NCBI GenBank assembly: GCA_903828145.1
Contig: CAIKKY010000021.1
Coordinates: 62,001-126,000, forward strand
Reading direction: 5' to 3'
Source: an uncultured Hyphomicrobiales bacterium
Lineage (GTDB): Bacteria > Pseudomonadota > Alphaproteobacteria > Rhizobiales > Devosiaceae
DNA length: 64,000 bases
A program made the translations under genes and the position numbers. This document shows positions 38,159 through 46,615 of the stretch, in pieces. The notes under the pieces were generated by a model, which was given only the letters and a program-made list of their open reading frames with translations, was not told where the DNA came from and did no database searches. How positions within the stretch are numbered: position 1 is the first letter of the stretch; every line of letters begins with the position of its first letter.

Positions 38159-39685
38159 TCAGGCGGCGCTGTCACGTGGTCTGGGAAACAGGATGGCCTT
38201 GGCCGCTTCCGCACCGACAGCGCCAAAGTGGCTGTCGAGTCGCGCCATGGTGCCACTGCCCTCAGCCAGCGTCCCGGAGATCATATCCGTATCAATGCTT
38301 ATATTATGTAAACGGATACCAAGGTCTTTGATAGTTTTTTGCAGCACGCCGCTTTCGCCGCTCGAGGCACCAATACTGGCTCGGCTGGCATTCACCATCA
38401 TGCGGATTTCGCGCACAGCCCGCTGTGAAACCTGCGACAGCGTGCGCACTTCGGTTGCAAGCAGGGCGAAGGTGGCGGCCTTTTCGCCTGCCCGCGCAGC
38501 CTCAACCGCCGCATTAAGCGCCACGACGCTGGTGCGATGGCTCGACTCTTCCAGCGTGCCCAGTGCCTGCTCAATGGCGCGCGCCGAATCCGTCAGCCCG
38601 GTCACGGCCCTCAGGTTACGCTCGGCAGCCAGGGCGGCATCGGCGGCGAGCGCCAGCGCTTCTTTCTCCAGTTGCTGCAAGCCGAAGGTCCGGTCGCGGC
38701 TCTTGCCCATCGACAGGCTGGCAGCCGACAGGCCCGCGCGGCTGCGGTCCGCGAGGTCTGCAAGCGCCGTCACACTGCCGCGATAGCGGTCAATGGCCTC
38801 AAGGATACTGCTGAGCTTGCCCTGCAGGCCCGCCCGGGCTTCGAGCGCCATGTCGCGTTCAGCCAGCATCTGCTCATACTGATCTTTGAACATCCGCACC
38901 TGGGCAATGAAGGCGCCCTGCCCGGAAACCAGCGCCGGATCAACGGCCTGCCCTTGGAACATCTGATCGAGCGCCCGCAGGCCGCGGTCCATGGTGTCGA
39001 GCGCCTGCCCGAGCGATTTCAGCACCGGCGAATGCTCGCCCCCCCAATCATCGAAACGGAAGCTGGTCCGGCCATTGGCGAGAGCCGTCACAAAGGCATC
39101 GAGGTCATCTTCCCCGATATGGTGGCCCACCAGATCAAACTCCACCAGCACCTGCCCGCCCGGTAGACCCTGCCGCTGCACGCGATAGCGGCGCCCGGAC
39201 AGGATCACGGTATCGGGGGCGGTCGGCTCGCTCTCGCCGCCATCGGGGACCTGTCCAAACAGGCTCGCCAGCGGCCCACCCTCGGCCGCATCGACGGAGA
39301 GGGCATCGAACCCCCGCGAGAGGGCCAGGATTTCCCCGCGCAGATCGGCGATCAACACCAGTCGGCTCAGGTTCTGCACCGCCGCCTTGAACGCTCGGCC
39401 CCGGTCGAGCCGCCCGAACAGACTGCGCGCGACTGTTTCAACGCCCACCACCTCATGCTGATCGAGCCCCACCGCATGGCCGAGGGCACGCAGCTTGCGC
39501 GTTTCAGCGCGGTCGGCGCTACGCCCAGCCAGAAGGCTGATCATCAGCGCGGCGACCCCGCCGCAAAGGCCAAACAGAAAACCATTGGCCGTGCCGCCCA
39601 GCGCAAAAGCGGCCGAGGCCACGGCGAGGCAGCCGCCCCAGGCGGCGCTGGAAATGAGTGCAAGCGAATACCGACGCAAAATCAT
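38159..39685 (-). CDS. Methyl-accepting chemotaxis protein without periplasmic sensor
   Basis: A 508-residue receptor. Two membrane helices (about residues 8-28 and 34-53) are joined by only a few residues, so there is no periplasmic ligand domain. A PAS-like region (about 90-190) with NLSRLVLIADLRGEILALS suggests cytoplasmic sensing. A long coiled coil follows. The signalling tip is near residues 380-430 (VVALNAAVEAARAGE), but the usual GRGFAVVA after it is replaced by KAATFALLA. No C-terminal CheR-binding pentapeptide. It sits between cheD and cheR. The AT-rich palindrome just upstream may mark its own promoter. Confidence 0.86.
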   Translation of the reverse strand: MILRRYSLALISSAAWGGCLAVASAAFALGGTANGFLFGLCGGVAALMISLLAGRSADRAETRKLRALGHAVGLDQHEVVGVETVARSLFGRLDRGRAFKAAVQNLSRLVLIADLRGEILALSRGFDALSVDAAEGGPLASLFGQVPDGGESEPTAPDTVILSGRRYRVQRQGLPGGQVLVEFDLVGHHIGEDDLDAFVTALANGRTSFRFDDWGGEHSPVLKSLGQALDTMDRGLRALDQMFQGQAVDPALVSGQGAFIAQVRMFKDQYEQMLAERDMALEARAGLQGKLSSILEAIDRYRGSVTALADLADRSRAGLSAASLSMGKSRDRTFGLQQLEKEALALAADAALAAERNLRAVTGLTDSARAIEQALGTLEESSHRTSVVALNAAVEAARAGEKAATFALLATEVRTLSQVSQRAVREIRMMVNASRASIGASSGESGVLQKTIKDLGIRLHNISIDTDMISGTLAEGSGTMARLDSHFGAVGAEAAKAILFPRPRDSAA

Positions 39686-39710
39686 GGCCCCCGGAGCAGC
39701 AGGCTATATG

Positions 39711-39722
39711 CGTATATATACG
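39711..39722 (-). promoter_or_regulatory. AT-rich palindrome, possible mcp promoter region
   Basis: CGTATATATACG is a perfect 12-base palindrome inside a 25-base A/T-rich patch (39704-39728), very unlike the surrounding GC-rich DNA, 26 bases before the mcp start. It could supply a -10 element or a regulator site. No convincing -35 is seen. Confidence 0.4.
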
Positions 39723-39763
39723 TATAAGCTGAGGGTGCCGTGGGGTGCAGGACCAAGAAAGCG

Positions 39764-40357
39764 TTAGAAAAGTTCGATATCCGCCCTTGCATTGGGCCGC
39801 GACTCAGGCCGTCGCGCAATCGCGATTTCAGAGCGCGCGATCACCGCGCTGTCTTCGCTCTCAAGCCGCTTGATCATCGCCCGGCCGGCCTTGGGCCAGA
39901 ACATCACGCGCCGCGACCAGGTGCCGCCCACATCCTCGCCTGCGATTGCATACCCTTCGGTGCGGAGAAAGTCGTGAACGAACGTGATATTCTGCCCGCC
40001 AATGTCGCTGAGCGCCGCGTTGATGCGCCCGCCACCAAAAATCTTGAATTCGAGGTTGGCTTTCTTGCCGGTGCCCTGCACCAGCACCGCATTGATCAGC
40101 CGCTCCATGGCATAGGCCCCGTAGCGCGCGGATTCGCCATAGGCAGGGGTGGGCGTCTGTGGCGCTTGCTGGCCGGGCAACAGGAAATGATTCATCCCGC
40201 CCACGCCCGCCACCACATCGCGCACGCAAGCCGCAATACAACTGCCCAGCACCGTGGAAAACACCACGTCGGCCGCGAGCGAAACGGCATAATCGCCCTG
40301 CTGGACGACAATAACTGTCGAGTCTAGCGCTTCTCGCGGACGGCTGACATTGGACAT
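39764..40357 (-). CDS. cheD: Chemoreceptor glutamine deamidase CheD
   Basis: A 197-residue enzyme that deamidates receptor glutamines and can interact with CheC/CheY-type partners. The catalytic Cys40 in LGSCIAACV and His57 in GGMNHFLLPG are spaced 17 residues apart, as in characterised CheD. The C-terminal 40 residues extend past the catalytic core and end in DIELF, close to the end of the divergent CheT-like protein (EIEFF). First gene of the minus-strand chemotaxis operon. Confidence 0.93.
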   Translation of the reverse strand: MSNVSRPREALDSTVIVVQQGDYAVSLAADVVFSTVLGSCIAACVRDVVAGVGGMNHFLLPGQQAPQTPTPAYGESARYGAYAMERLINAVLVQGTGKKANLEFKIFGGGRINAALSDIGGQNITFVHDFLRTEGYAIAGEDVGGTWSRRVMFWPKAGRAMIKRLESEDSAVIARSEIAIARRPESRPNARADIELF

Positions 40358-40608
40358 GGGAACGGCACCTTTGATCCAAGGCTAATTATTCGGCGCTAAA
40401 ATCCGATTAATGGCAAAGATTCAATCCCCTGAAGTCATATCACCGCACTAAAGGCTGAAGGGGAAACCGCCGCTCCCCTGTAATGTTTCCAAATTGTTGC
40501 TGGGAAACATAGGCCCTGAACATGGCTCCCTGTATAGTCGCCGCACCTCACGAAACCTCTGATTCATTTCTACCGCCTAGACTTGCCGTATTGAACCGGA
40601 GCAAGACC

Positions 40609-40983
40609 ATGCCGCTGAACCGGCTTGCGCGCGAACTTGATGAAACCGCGTCCCAGACCAGTGCCATGCTGGACCCGATCGTCCGCGCACTGAACATGCT
40701 GACGTCGTCGCAGCACGAGGCGCCAAGCGGCCTCCCGGCTGAGACGGCACAGGCCGCCGCGACCCTGATCGTCACCGCCTTGCAGAGCCAGGACCGCATC
40801 GAACAGCGCTGCCGCAACATGGCCTATGCAGCGCGTCAATTCGCGCTACTGCCCAAGGGCGCGGCGACGGATGTTTATGACGCGATCTGGTCGGGCCTTG
40901 TGCTCGATGAACTGCGCCTGCCCGCCCTCAGCGGTTCGGCACCGCGCCCGTTCGATCCGCATGGTGAAATCGAGTTCTTCTGA
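40609..40983 (+). CDS. CheT-like / CheZ-type putative CheY phosphatase
   Basis: A 124-residue, mostly helical protein from the ATG at 40609, which has GGAGC nine bases upstream; the open frame extends further but lacks support. The central helix ALQSQDRIEQRCRNM carries a DxxxQ motif (Asp62, Gln66), the catalytic pattern of CheZ. A flexible C-terminus ends EIEFF, resembling CheZ tails that bind CheY. In Sinorhizobium meliloti, CheT is encoded next to cheD, has a DxxxQ helix and dephosphorylates a CheY. Position and motif here suggest the same role, though here the gene is divergent from cheD. Homology by overall sequence is not established. Confidence 0.65.
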   Translation: MPLNRLARELDETASQTSAMLDPIVRALNMLTSSQHEAPSGLPAETAQAAATLIVTALQSQDRIEQRCRNMAYAARQFALLPKGAATDVYDAIWSGLVLDELRLPALSGSAPRPFDPHGEIEFF

Positions 40984-41139
40984 CGCGCGCGCTTCACGGG
41001 TGAAGTGCAACGGTGAAAATCATGCGGGCGCCCCCCGCTGAGGCCGCTCGGCCCTTGACGCGCCGCCCGGCCTCGGAAAATGTGACCGCACATTATCCCG
41101 GTCCCGAGACGGTGTCGGCGGCCAGCAGGAGGGGAATTC

Positions 41140-42186
<1,047 letters not shown>

Positions 42187-42193
42187 TCCCTGG

Positions 42194-42214
42194 GGGGCCG
42201 CCGCGCGCGGCCCC
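42194..42214 (+). terminator. GC-rich hairpin after ugpC, possible terminator
   Basis: GGGGCCGC pairs with GCGGCCCC around a 5-base loop, 8 bases after the ugpC stop. No T-run follows, so intrinsic termination is uncertain; it may protect the 3' end or work with other factors. Confidence 0.45.
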
Positions 42215-42333
42215 ACCTACTCCGCCCGGGCGGCACGCCTTCGGGAACCAAACTCCTCCACTCCGATTGATCTGCCGAGAGCCGCCGCAGGCGTCCCTGC
42301 GTGTGGGCCTCTGATTTTTCCCGGAGAACCAGA

Positions 42334-42825
42334 ATGGCCGAAGACAAGACACTCGATGATTTGTTCCTCGATACGCTCAAGGACATCTATTACGCCGAAA
42401 AGCAGATCGTGAAGGCGCTGCCGCAGATGGCCGATGCCGCCCAGTCTGCCGATCTCAAAGCCGGGTTCGAACAGCACCTGCTCGAAACCAAGAACCAGGT
42501 TGATCGCCTCGAACAGGTGTTCGAGCTGATGGGCAAGCCTGCGGCGGGCAAGACCTGCGATGCCATCCTCGGCATTCTGGAGGAAGGCAAATCGGTCATG
42601 GCCGATTTCAAGGGCACCGAGGCGCTCGATGCCGGTCTCGTCTCATCGGCACAGGCCGTGGAGCATTACGAAATCGCCCGCTACGGCACGCTGCTCGCCT
42701 GGGCCCGCCAGCTCGGCATGTCCGATGCCGCCATTCTCCTTGAGGAAACCCTCAAGGAAGAAGAGGCCACCGACCGGGCGCTGACCAAGATTGCCATGTC
42801 GAGCGCGAACCGCAAAGCCGCATGA
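42334..42825 (+). CDS. Ferritin-like stress protein, YciE/YciF family (DUF892)
   Basis: A 163-residue four-helix protein. The opening TLDDLFLDTLKDIYYAEKQI and the EHYEIARYGTL helix, with Glu/His residues placed for a diiron site, are typical of YciE/YciF. These proteins are induced by osmotic and general stress in enterobacteria and rhizobia. The start at 42334 has GGAGA upstream. It begins a small cassette with a GlsB-type membrane protein, an unknown 105-residue protein and TerC. Confidence 0.88.
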   Translation: MAEDKTLDDLFLDTLKDIYYAEKQIVKALPQMADAAQSADLKAGFEQHLLETKNQVDRLEQVFELMGKPAAGKTCDAILGILEEGKSVMADFKGTEALDAGLVSSAQAVEHYEIARYGTLLAWARQLGMSDAAILLEETLKEEEATDRALTKIAMSSANRKAA

Positions 42826-42953
42826 CCGCCTGCGCGACCGGGGGCCCGCCCGGCCTTCGGTCGCGCCCTCTGGCTCCTGCCACGCGGTCTTTGGAGCGGG
42901 AACCAAAGTGGGTCCGATGCGTTAGGCCGAAGCGAGCAGCTTGGGAGAGCATC

Positions 42954-43211
42954 ATGGATATCCTCTGGACCCTGATCATCGGCTTTGTGGCCGGATTGAT
43001 TGCCAAATTTATCGTGCCGGGCCGCAACGAGCCCTCGGGCTTCAGCCTCACCACAGTGCTGGGCATTGTTGGTGCGTTTGTCGCCACCTATCTCGGCCAG
43101 GCTCTTGGCTGGTATCGCGCTGGCGAAGCCGCCGGCCTTCTCGGGGCCGTGGTTGGCGCGATCATCTTACTGGTCATCTGGGGTTTTGCGACCCGTGGCC
43201 GGTCGGTCTGA
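42954..43211 (+). CDS. GlsB/YeaQ/YmgE family stress membrane protein
   Basis: An 85-residue inner-membrane protein with three hydrophobic helices (DILWTLIIGFVAGLIAKFIV, then a glycine-rich TVLGIVGAFVATYLG, then GAVVGAIILLVIWG). This is the transglycosylase-associated/GlsB family, induced in general stress in many bacteria. The GGGAGAGC site before the ATG at 42954 fixes the start. It follows the ferritin-like gene by 128 bases. Confidence 0.9.
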   Translation: MDILWTLIIGFVAGLIAKFIVPGRNEPSGFSLTTVLGIVGAFVATYLGQALGWYRAGEAAGLLGAVVGAIILLVIWGFATRGRSV

Positions 43212-43217
43212 CAGCCG

Positions 43218-43535
43218 ATGCCGATCTATCGCCTCGTCCCCACCGCCCCTGCCGAAGACCCGCGGTGGCAGAATAACCGGTTTCAGGGCGAGCTTCTGGT
43301 TCGCGCCCCCAACTCGGGCGAAGCCCGGGTTGTGGCTGCGCTCGAGGAAGCTCGCATCGCGCAGAAGGCGCTGCCTCAATCCACCACCGAAATGGTGGCG
43401 AGCGCCTTTCGCGATGCGACGCTCTATGCCGTGACCGAAGATGTCAGCGGCAGCTTTTCGGCAGTCGGTCCCGATCGCGTGCTGATGGGGAGCCTCGGGT
43501 TTCCGCAACCACACCAAACCGCACCGAAACCCTGA
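43218..43535 (+). CDS. Conserved hypothetical protein
   Basis: A 105-residue soluble protein starting MPIYRLVPTAPAEDPRWQN, with an alpha-beta texture (GELLVRAPNSGEARVVAAL) and a proline-rich tail. Comparable short proteins are common near stress genes in rhizobia; the function is unknown. It begins six bases after the GlsB-type gene, so the two are likely co-transcribed. No catalytic motif is visible. Confidence 0.65.
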   Translation: MPIYRLVPTAPAEDPRWQNNRFQGELLVRAPNSGEARVVAALEEARIAQKALPQSTTEMVASAFRDATLYAVTEDVSGSFSAVGPDRVLMGSLGFPQPHQTAPKP

Positions 43536-43598
43536 GACCCCGGCCTTGAAACCCGGCGGCCCGCCCCCTATCTCGCAGACGTGATCCGGGCCCCTCTG

Positions 43599-43618
43599 GC
43601 GGCACCTTCTGGTGCCGC
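43599..43618 (+). promoter_or_regulatory. Perfect hairpin in the terC leader
   Basis: GCGGCACC and GGTGCCGC form an uninterrupted 8-base-pair stem around a TTCT tetraloop, about 105 bases before the terC start. No T-run follows, so it is more likely a structured 5' leader element than a terminator. I could not match it to the known manganese-responsive leader of terC-like genes. Confidence 0.5.
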
Positions 43619-43722
43619 GATGTCGGTTCACTGCGCCTCATGACGCAGGAAAGCCCGGCATTCAGCCCTTCCGGTCGTTGAGGCGCACAACCCGATGTGC
43701 CACTCGAAACGGAAGTCCCCTC

Positions 43723-44691
43723 ATGGATCTGCTGTTCATTGATCTCCTCAACAAGCCGGTCTGGACCTGGATCGGCTTTGTCGTCCTGGTTGGCGCGCTG
43801 CTCGCGTTCGACCTGGGTGTCCTGCATAAAAAAAGCCACGCCATCGGCGTTGCAGAGAGCCTGAAGCTGTCGGCTTTCTACATCGCCGTCGGTCTGGGTT
43901 TCGGCGCGGTGGTCTGGGCCTGGCTCGGCCCACAGTCCGGCGTTGAATATCTCACCGGCTTCGTGGTCGAAAAGAGCCTCGCGATGGACAACATCTTTGT
44001 CATCGCCATGATCTTTTCCTATTTCGCCGTGCCCCCGGCCTATCAGCACCGTGTGCTGGTTTATGGCATCATCGGCGTGCTGATCCTGCGCGGGCTGATG
44101 ATCTGGGCCGGTGCCGCCCTCGTCACCCAGTTTTCCTGGGTGCTCTATATCTTCGCGGCTTTCCTCGTCATCACCGGCGTCCGCATGCTGTTCCCCGGCC
44201 ACGCCCAGAAAGACCTGAGCCAGAGCCGGGTGCTGACCTTTATCAAAAAGCACCTGCGCATGACCGATCAGCTGGAAGGCGAGCGCTTCTTCGTCCGCCA
44301 GCCCGACGCCTTGGGCAAGCTGCGGCTCTACGCAACGCCGCTGTTTCTGGCGCTGCTGATGGTCGAATTCGCCGATCTGGTGTTTGCCGTCGACTCCATC
44401 CCGGCCATTTTCGCCATCACCACCGATCCCTATATCGTGCTGACCTCGAACGTCTTCGCCATCCTCGGGCTCCGGGCGCTCTACTTCGCGCTGGCTGCCA
44501 TGATCGACCGGTTCGTCTATCTGAAATATGCGCTCGCCGGCGTGCTGATCTTCATCGGCTCGAAGATCTTCATTGCCGATATGCTCGGCCTCGCGAAAAT
44601 CCCGCCGCTCCTGTCGCTGTCGGTGACACTGGGCATCCTCGCCGCCGGCATTATCGGCTCGCTGTGGAAGACCCGCCGCGCCCCAGCCTAA
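43723..44691 (+). CDS. TerC family membrane protein
   Basis: A 322-residue integral membrane protein with about eight helices. Conserved membrane aspartates are in LAFDLGVLHK, EKSLAMDNIFVIA and ADLVFAVDSIPA, the TerC hallmark. Relatives (TerC, Alx, MeeF/MeeY-type) take part in tellurite resistance and in manganese efflux that supports exported metalloenzymes. The ATG at 43723 is used; the frame upstream is unsupported. A 187-base leader with a strong hairpin precedes it. Confidence 0.92.
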   Translation: MDLLFIDLLNKPVWTWIGFVVLVGALLAFDLGVLHKKSHAIGVAESLKLSAFYIAVGLGFGAVVWAWLGPQSGVEYLTGFVVEKSLAMDNIFVIAMIFSYFAVPPAYQHRVLVYGIIGVLILRGLMIWAGAALVTQFSWVLYIFAAFLVITGVRMLFPGHAQKDLSQSRVLTFIKKHLRMTDQLEGERFFVRQPDALGKLRLYATPLFLALLMVEFADLVFAVDSIPAIFAITTDPYIVLTSNVFAILGLRALYFALAAMIDRFVYLKYALAGVLIFIGSKIFIADMLGLAKIPPLLSLSVTLGILAAGIIGSLWKTRRAPA

Positions 44692-44732
44692 ACGGGCTAC
44701 GCCATCACGATCCTCGCGCCACGGCGCGGGGA

Positions 44733-45416
44733 TCAGGCGCTTTCAATGCGCCCGTCCACCATATGGATCTGCCGCTTGCAGCGCGCGGCGATGTTTTCGT
44801 CATGGGTGGAAATCAGGAAGGTCGTGCGCTCGCTGCGGTTGATCTCGATGAGCAGGTCCATCACCTGCGCCGCGCTTTCACGGTCGAGATTGCCCGTCGG
44901 CTCATCGGCCAGCACCAGTTCAGGCTGGTTCATCAGCGCCCGTGCAATGGCGACGCGCTGCTTCTGCCCGCCCGACAGCTTGGTGGCGAGAAAATCGCGC
45001 CGGTTGCTGAGCCCCACCCGGTCGAGCAGCATGGCCGCCCGCTGCCGGTCCTCGCCCCGTTCGCGTCCCCGCCGCGCCGCCGCCGGAAACACGACATTTT
45101 CAAGCGCCGTGAAATCGGGCAGCAAATGGTGGAACTGGAACACGAACCCAATATGCGAATTGCGGAACGCCGTGCGCGCCGCGTCATCGGCATCGCCCAA
45201 CTCGACGCCCAGCATCTGGAAACTGCCGGCACTCGGGCGCATCAGCGTGCCCAGAATGGTCAACAGCGTCGATTTGCCCGAGCCCGAGGGGCCAAGCAGC
45301 GCCACCATATCGCCCTCGGCAATATCCAGCGTCAGCCCCTTGAGCACGGTCACGGCCGCTTCGGCCTCGCCGAACGATTTGGTCAGGCCATCGACGCGGA
45401 TCAGCGGATCACTCAT
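44733..45416 (-). CDS. ABC exporter ATPase, MacB/LolD type
   Basis: A 227-residue ABC ATPase. Walker A is GPSGSGKSTLLTILG, the signature LSGGQKQRVAIARAL, Walker B LVLADEPTGNLD, H-loop ISTHDEN. It is third in an adaptor-permease-ATPase operon, with its ATG overlapping the permease stop by four bases. With a membrane-fusion partner, the set resembles MacAB or DevBCA exporters rather than LolCDE. The cargo is unknown. Confidence 0.9.
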   Translation of the reverse strand: MSDPLIRVDGLTKSFGEAEAAVTVLKGLTLDIAEGDMVALLGPSGSGKSTLLTILGTLMRPSAGSFQMLGVELGDADDAARTAFRNSHIGFVFQFHHLLPDFTALENVVFPAAARRGRERGEDRQRAAMLLDRVGLSNRRDFLATKLSGGQKQRVAIARALMNQPELVLADEPTGNLDRESAAQVMDLLIEINRSERTTFLISTHDENIAARCKRQIHMVDGRIESA

Positions 45417-46615
45417 TGCCCGATCACCTCCACCGGGTCGATCCGCGCCGCGGCGCGCGCCGGCAGGATGGCCGCGACAATCGCGCCGATTGTCGTCAAT
45501 AAAATCGCCGCATCATAGGCGCCAAGCCGCGCATCGACGGGCAATCCGCCCCCCGCTGTCATCTCGGGCGGCGGAAACGGCGACAGCGCCAGCCAGCCGA
45601 GCCCCGCGCCGATCAGCCCGCCGAGGAGCCCGATCAGCGCGCCCTGCACCACAAACACGGTAATGACAAAGCCGCGCGACGCGCCCATGGCGCGCATGAT
45701 GCCAATTTCCGGCCGCCGCCTGTAGGTCGAGAGCAAGAGCGCGCTCGCCACCCCGATGACGATGGTTACGAGCGCAAACATCTTGATGAGATCGCCGGAT
45801 CGGGCCTGCGCCGACAGACCATCCAGCAATTGCTGGTTGCTTTTCTGCCATGGCACGACATCAAGCCCCGTCGCTGCCCCCAGCCGGTCAGCCACCACCA
45901 GCGCCTTTTTCAGATCGTTGAGTTTCAGGTCAATGCGGGTCACGCCCTCGGGCAGATCGAACAGCACCCGCGCTGCACGCACCGAGACATAGGCCGCCCG
46001 ATCATCAACGCTCGCAATCCCGAGCCGAAAAATGCCGCCCAGCGTCATGGTGAGCTCGACGCCCCGATCAGATCGTACCTTCACGGTCTGGCCAACCGAA
46101 AGCCCGAGCGTATTGGCCAGCCCTGCGCCAATCACCATGGTCGAGAGCGACAGGGCATCGCTGCCCGCAATCAGATTGCCCCTGATGTCCGCAATGGCCG
46201 ACACCTGGTCGTTTTCCACCCCGGTAAACAGCACAGGCTCAATGGCCTGCCCCTTCACCATGAAGCCGTTGCCGGTAATCTCTTCGGCCACAACCGCCAC
46301 ATCGGGGTCTGCCAGCAGCAGCGGCCGGAACGCCGCCGCCGTGCGCAGCAATTCGCGCTGTTCGGTCGATTTCTGCACAGCCACCAGCGACCCGGCCGAG
46401 GCCGACAGCACATAGGGGTCGCGTGCCTTGGGCGTGATGCTGATATGGGCGATATCGCCCACGGTGCGGTCGATCAGCAGCACCGCGAGCCCGCCGATCA
46501 GCGCGCTCATGAACACAAAGACGAACACGCCCACCGCGACGCCTGCAATGAGCAGCCCGGTCTGGGCCCGGTTCGCCGTGAGATAGCGAAACGCGATCTT
46601 CAGCGCGTAAAACAT
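45413..46615 (-). CDS. ABC exporter permease, MacB/FtsX-like
   Basis: A 400-residue membrane protein with one N-terminal helix, a large periplasmic MacB_PCD-type domain (about residues 45-260) and three C-terminal helices with GIMRAMGASRGF between them, as in the MacB/LolC superfamily. The start at 46615 overlaps the adaptor stop (TGATG); a longer open frame reads through the adaptor and is discarded. Single ATPase and permease genes imply a homodimeric exporter. Confidence 0.9.
   Translation of the reverse strand: MFYALKIAFRYLTANRAQTGLLIAGVAVGVFVFVFMSALIGGLAVLLIDRTVGDIAHISITPKARDPYVLSASAGSLVAVQKSTEQRELLRTAAAFRPLLLADPDVAVVAEEITGNGFMVKGQAIEPVLFTGVENDQVSAIADIRGNLIAGSDALSLSTMVIGAGLANTLGLSVGQTVKVRSDRGVELTMTLGGIFRLGIASVDDRAAYVSVRAARVLFDLPEGVTRIDLKLNDLKKALVVADRLGAATGLDVVPWQKSNQQLLDGLSAQARSGDLIKMFALVTIVIGVASALLLSTYRRRPEIGIMRAMGASRGFVITVFVVQGALIGLLGGLIGAGLGWLALSPFPPPEMTAGGGLPVDARLGAYDAAILLTTIGAIVAAILPARAAARIDPVEVIGQ

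Noticed and set aside
41055-41082. TTGACG followed by A/T-rich bases as a sigma-70 promoter for ugpC
   Set aside because: No acceptable -10 hexamer at 16-18 bases; the match is no better than chance in this DNA.
43536-43722. yybP-ykoY manganese riboswitch before terC
   Set aside because: I could not find the conserved core sequences, so I report only the hairpin and not the riboswitch.
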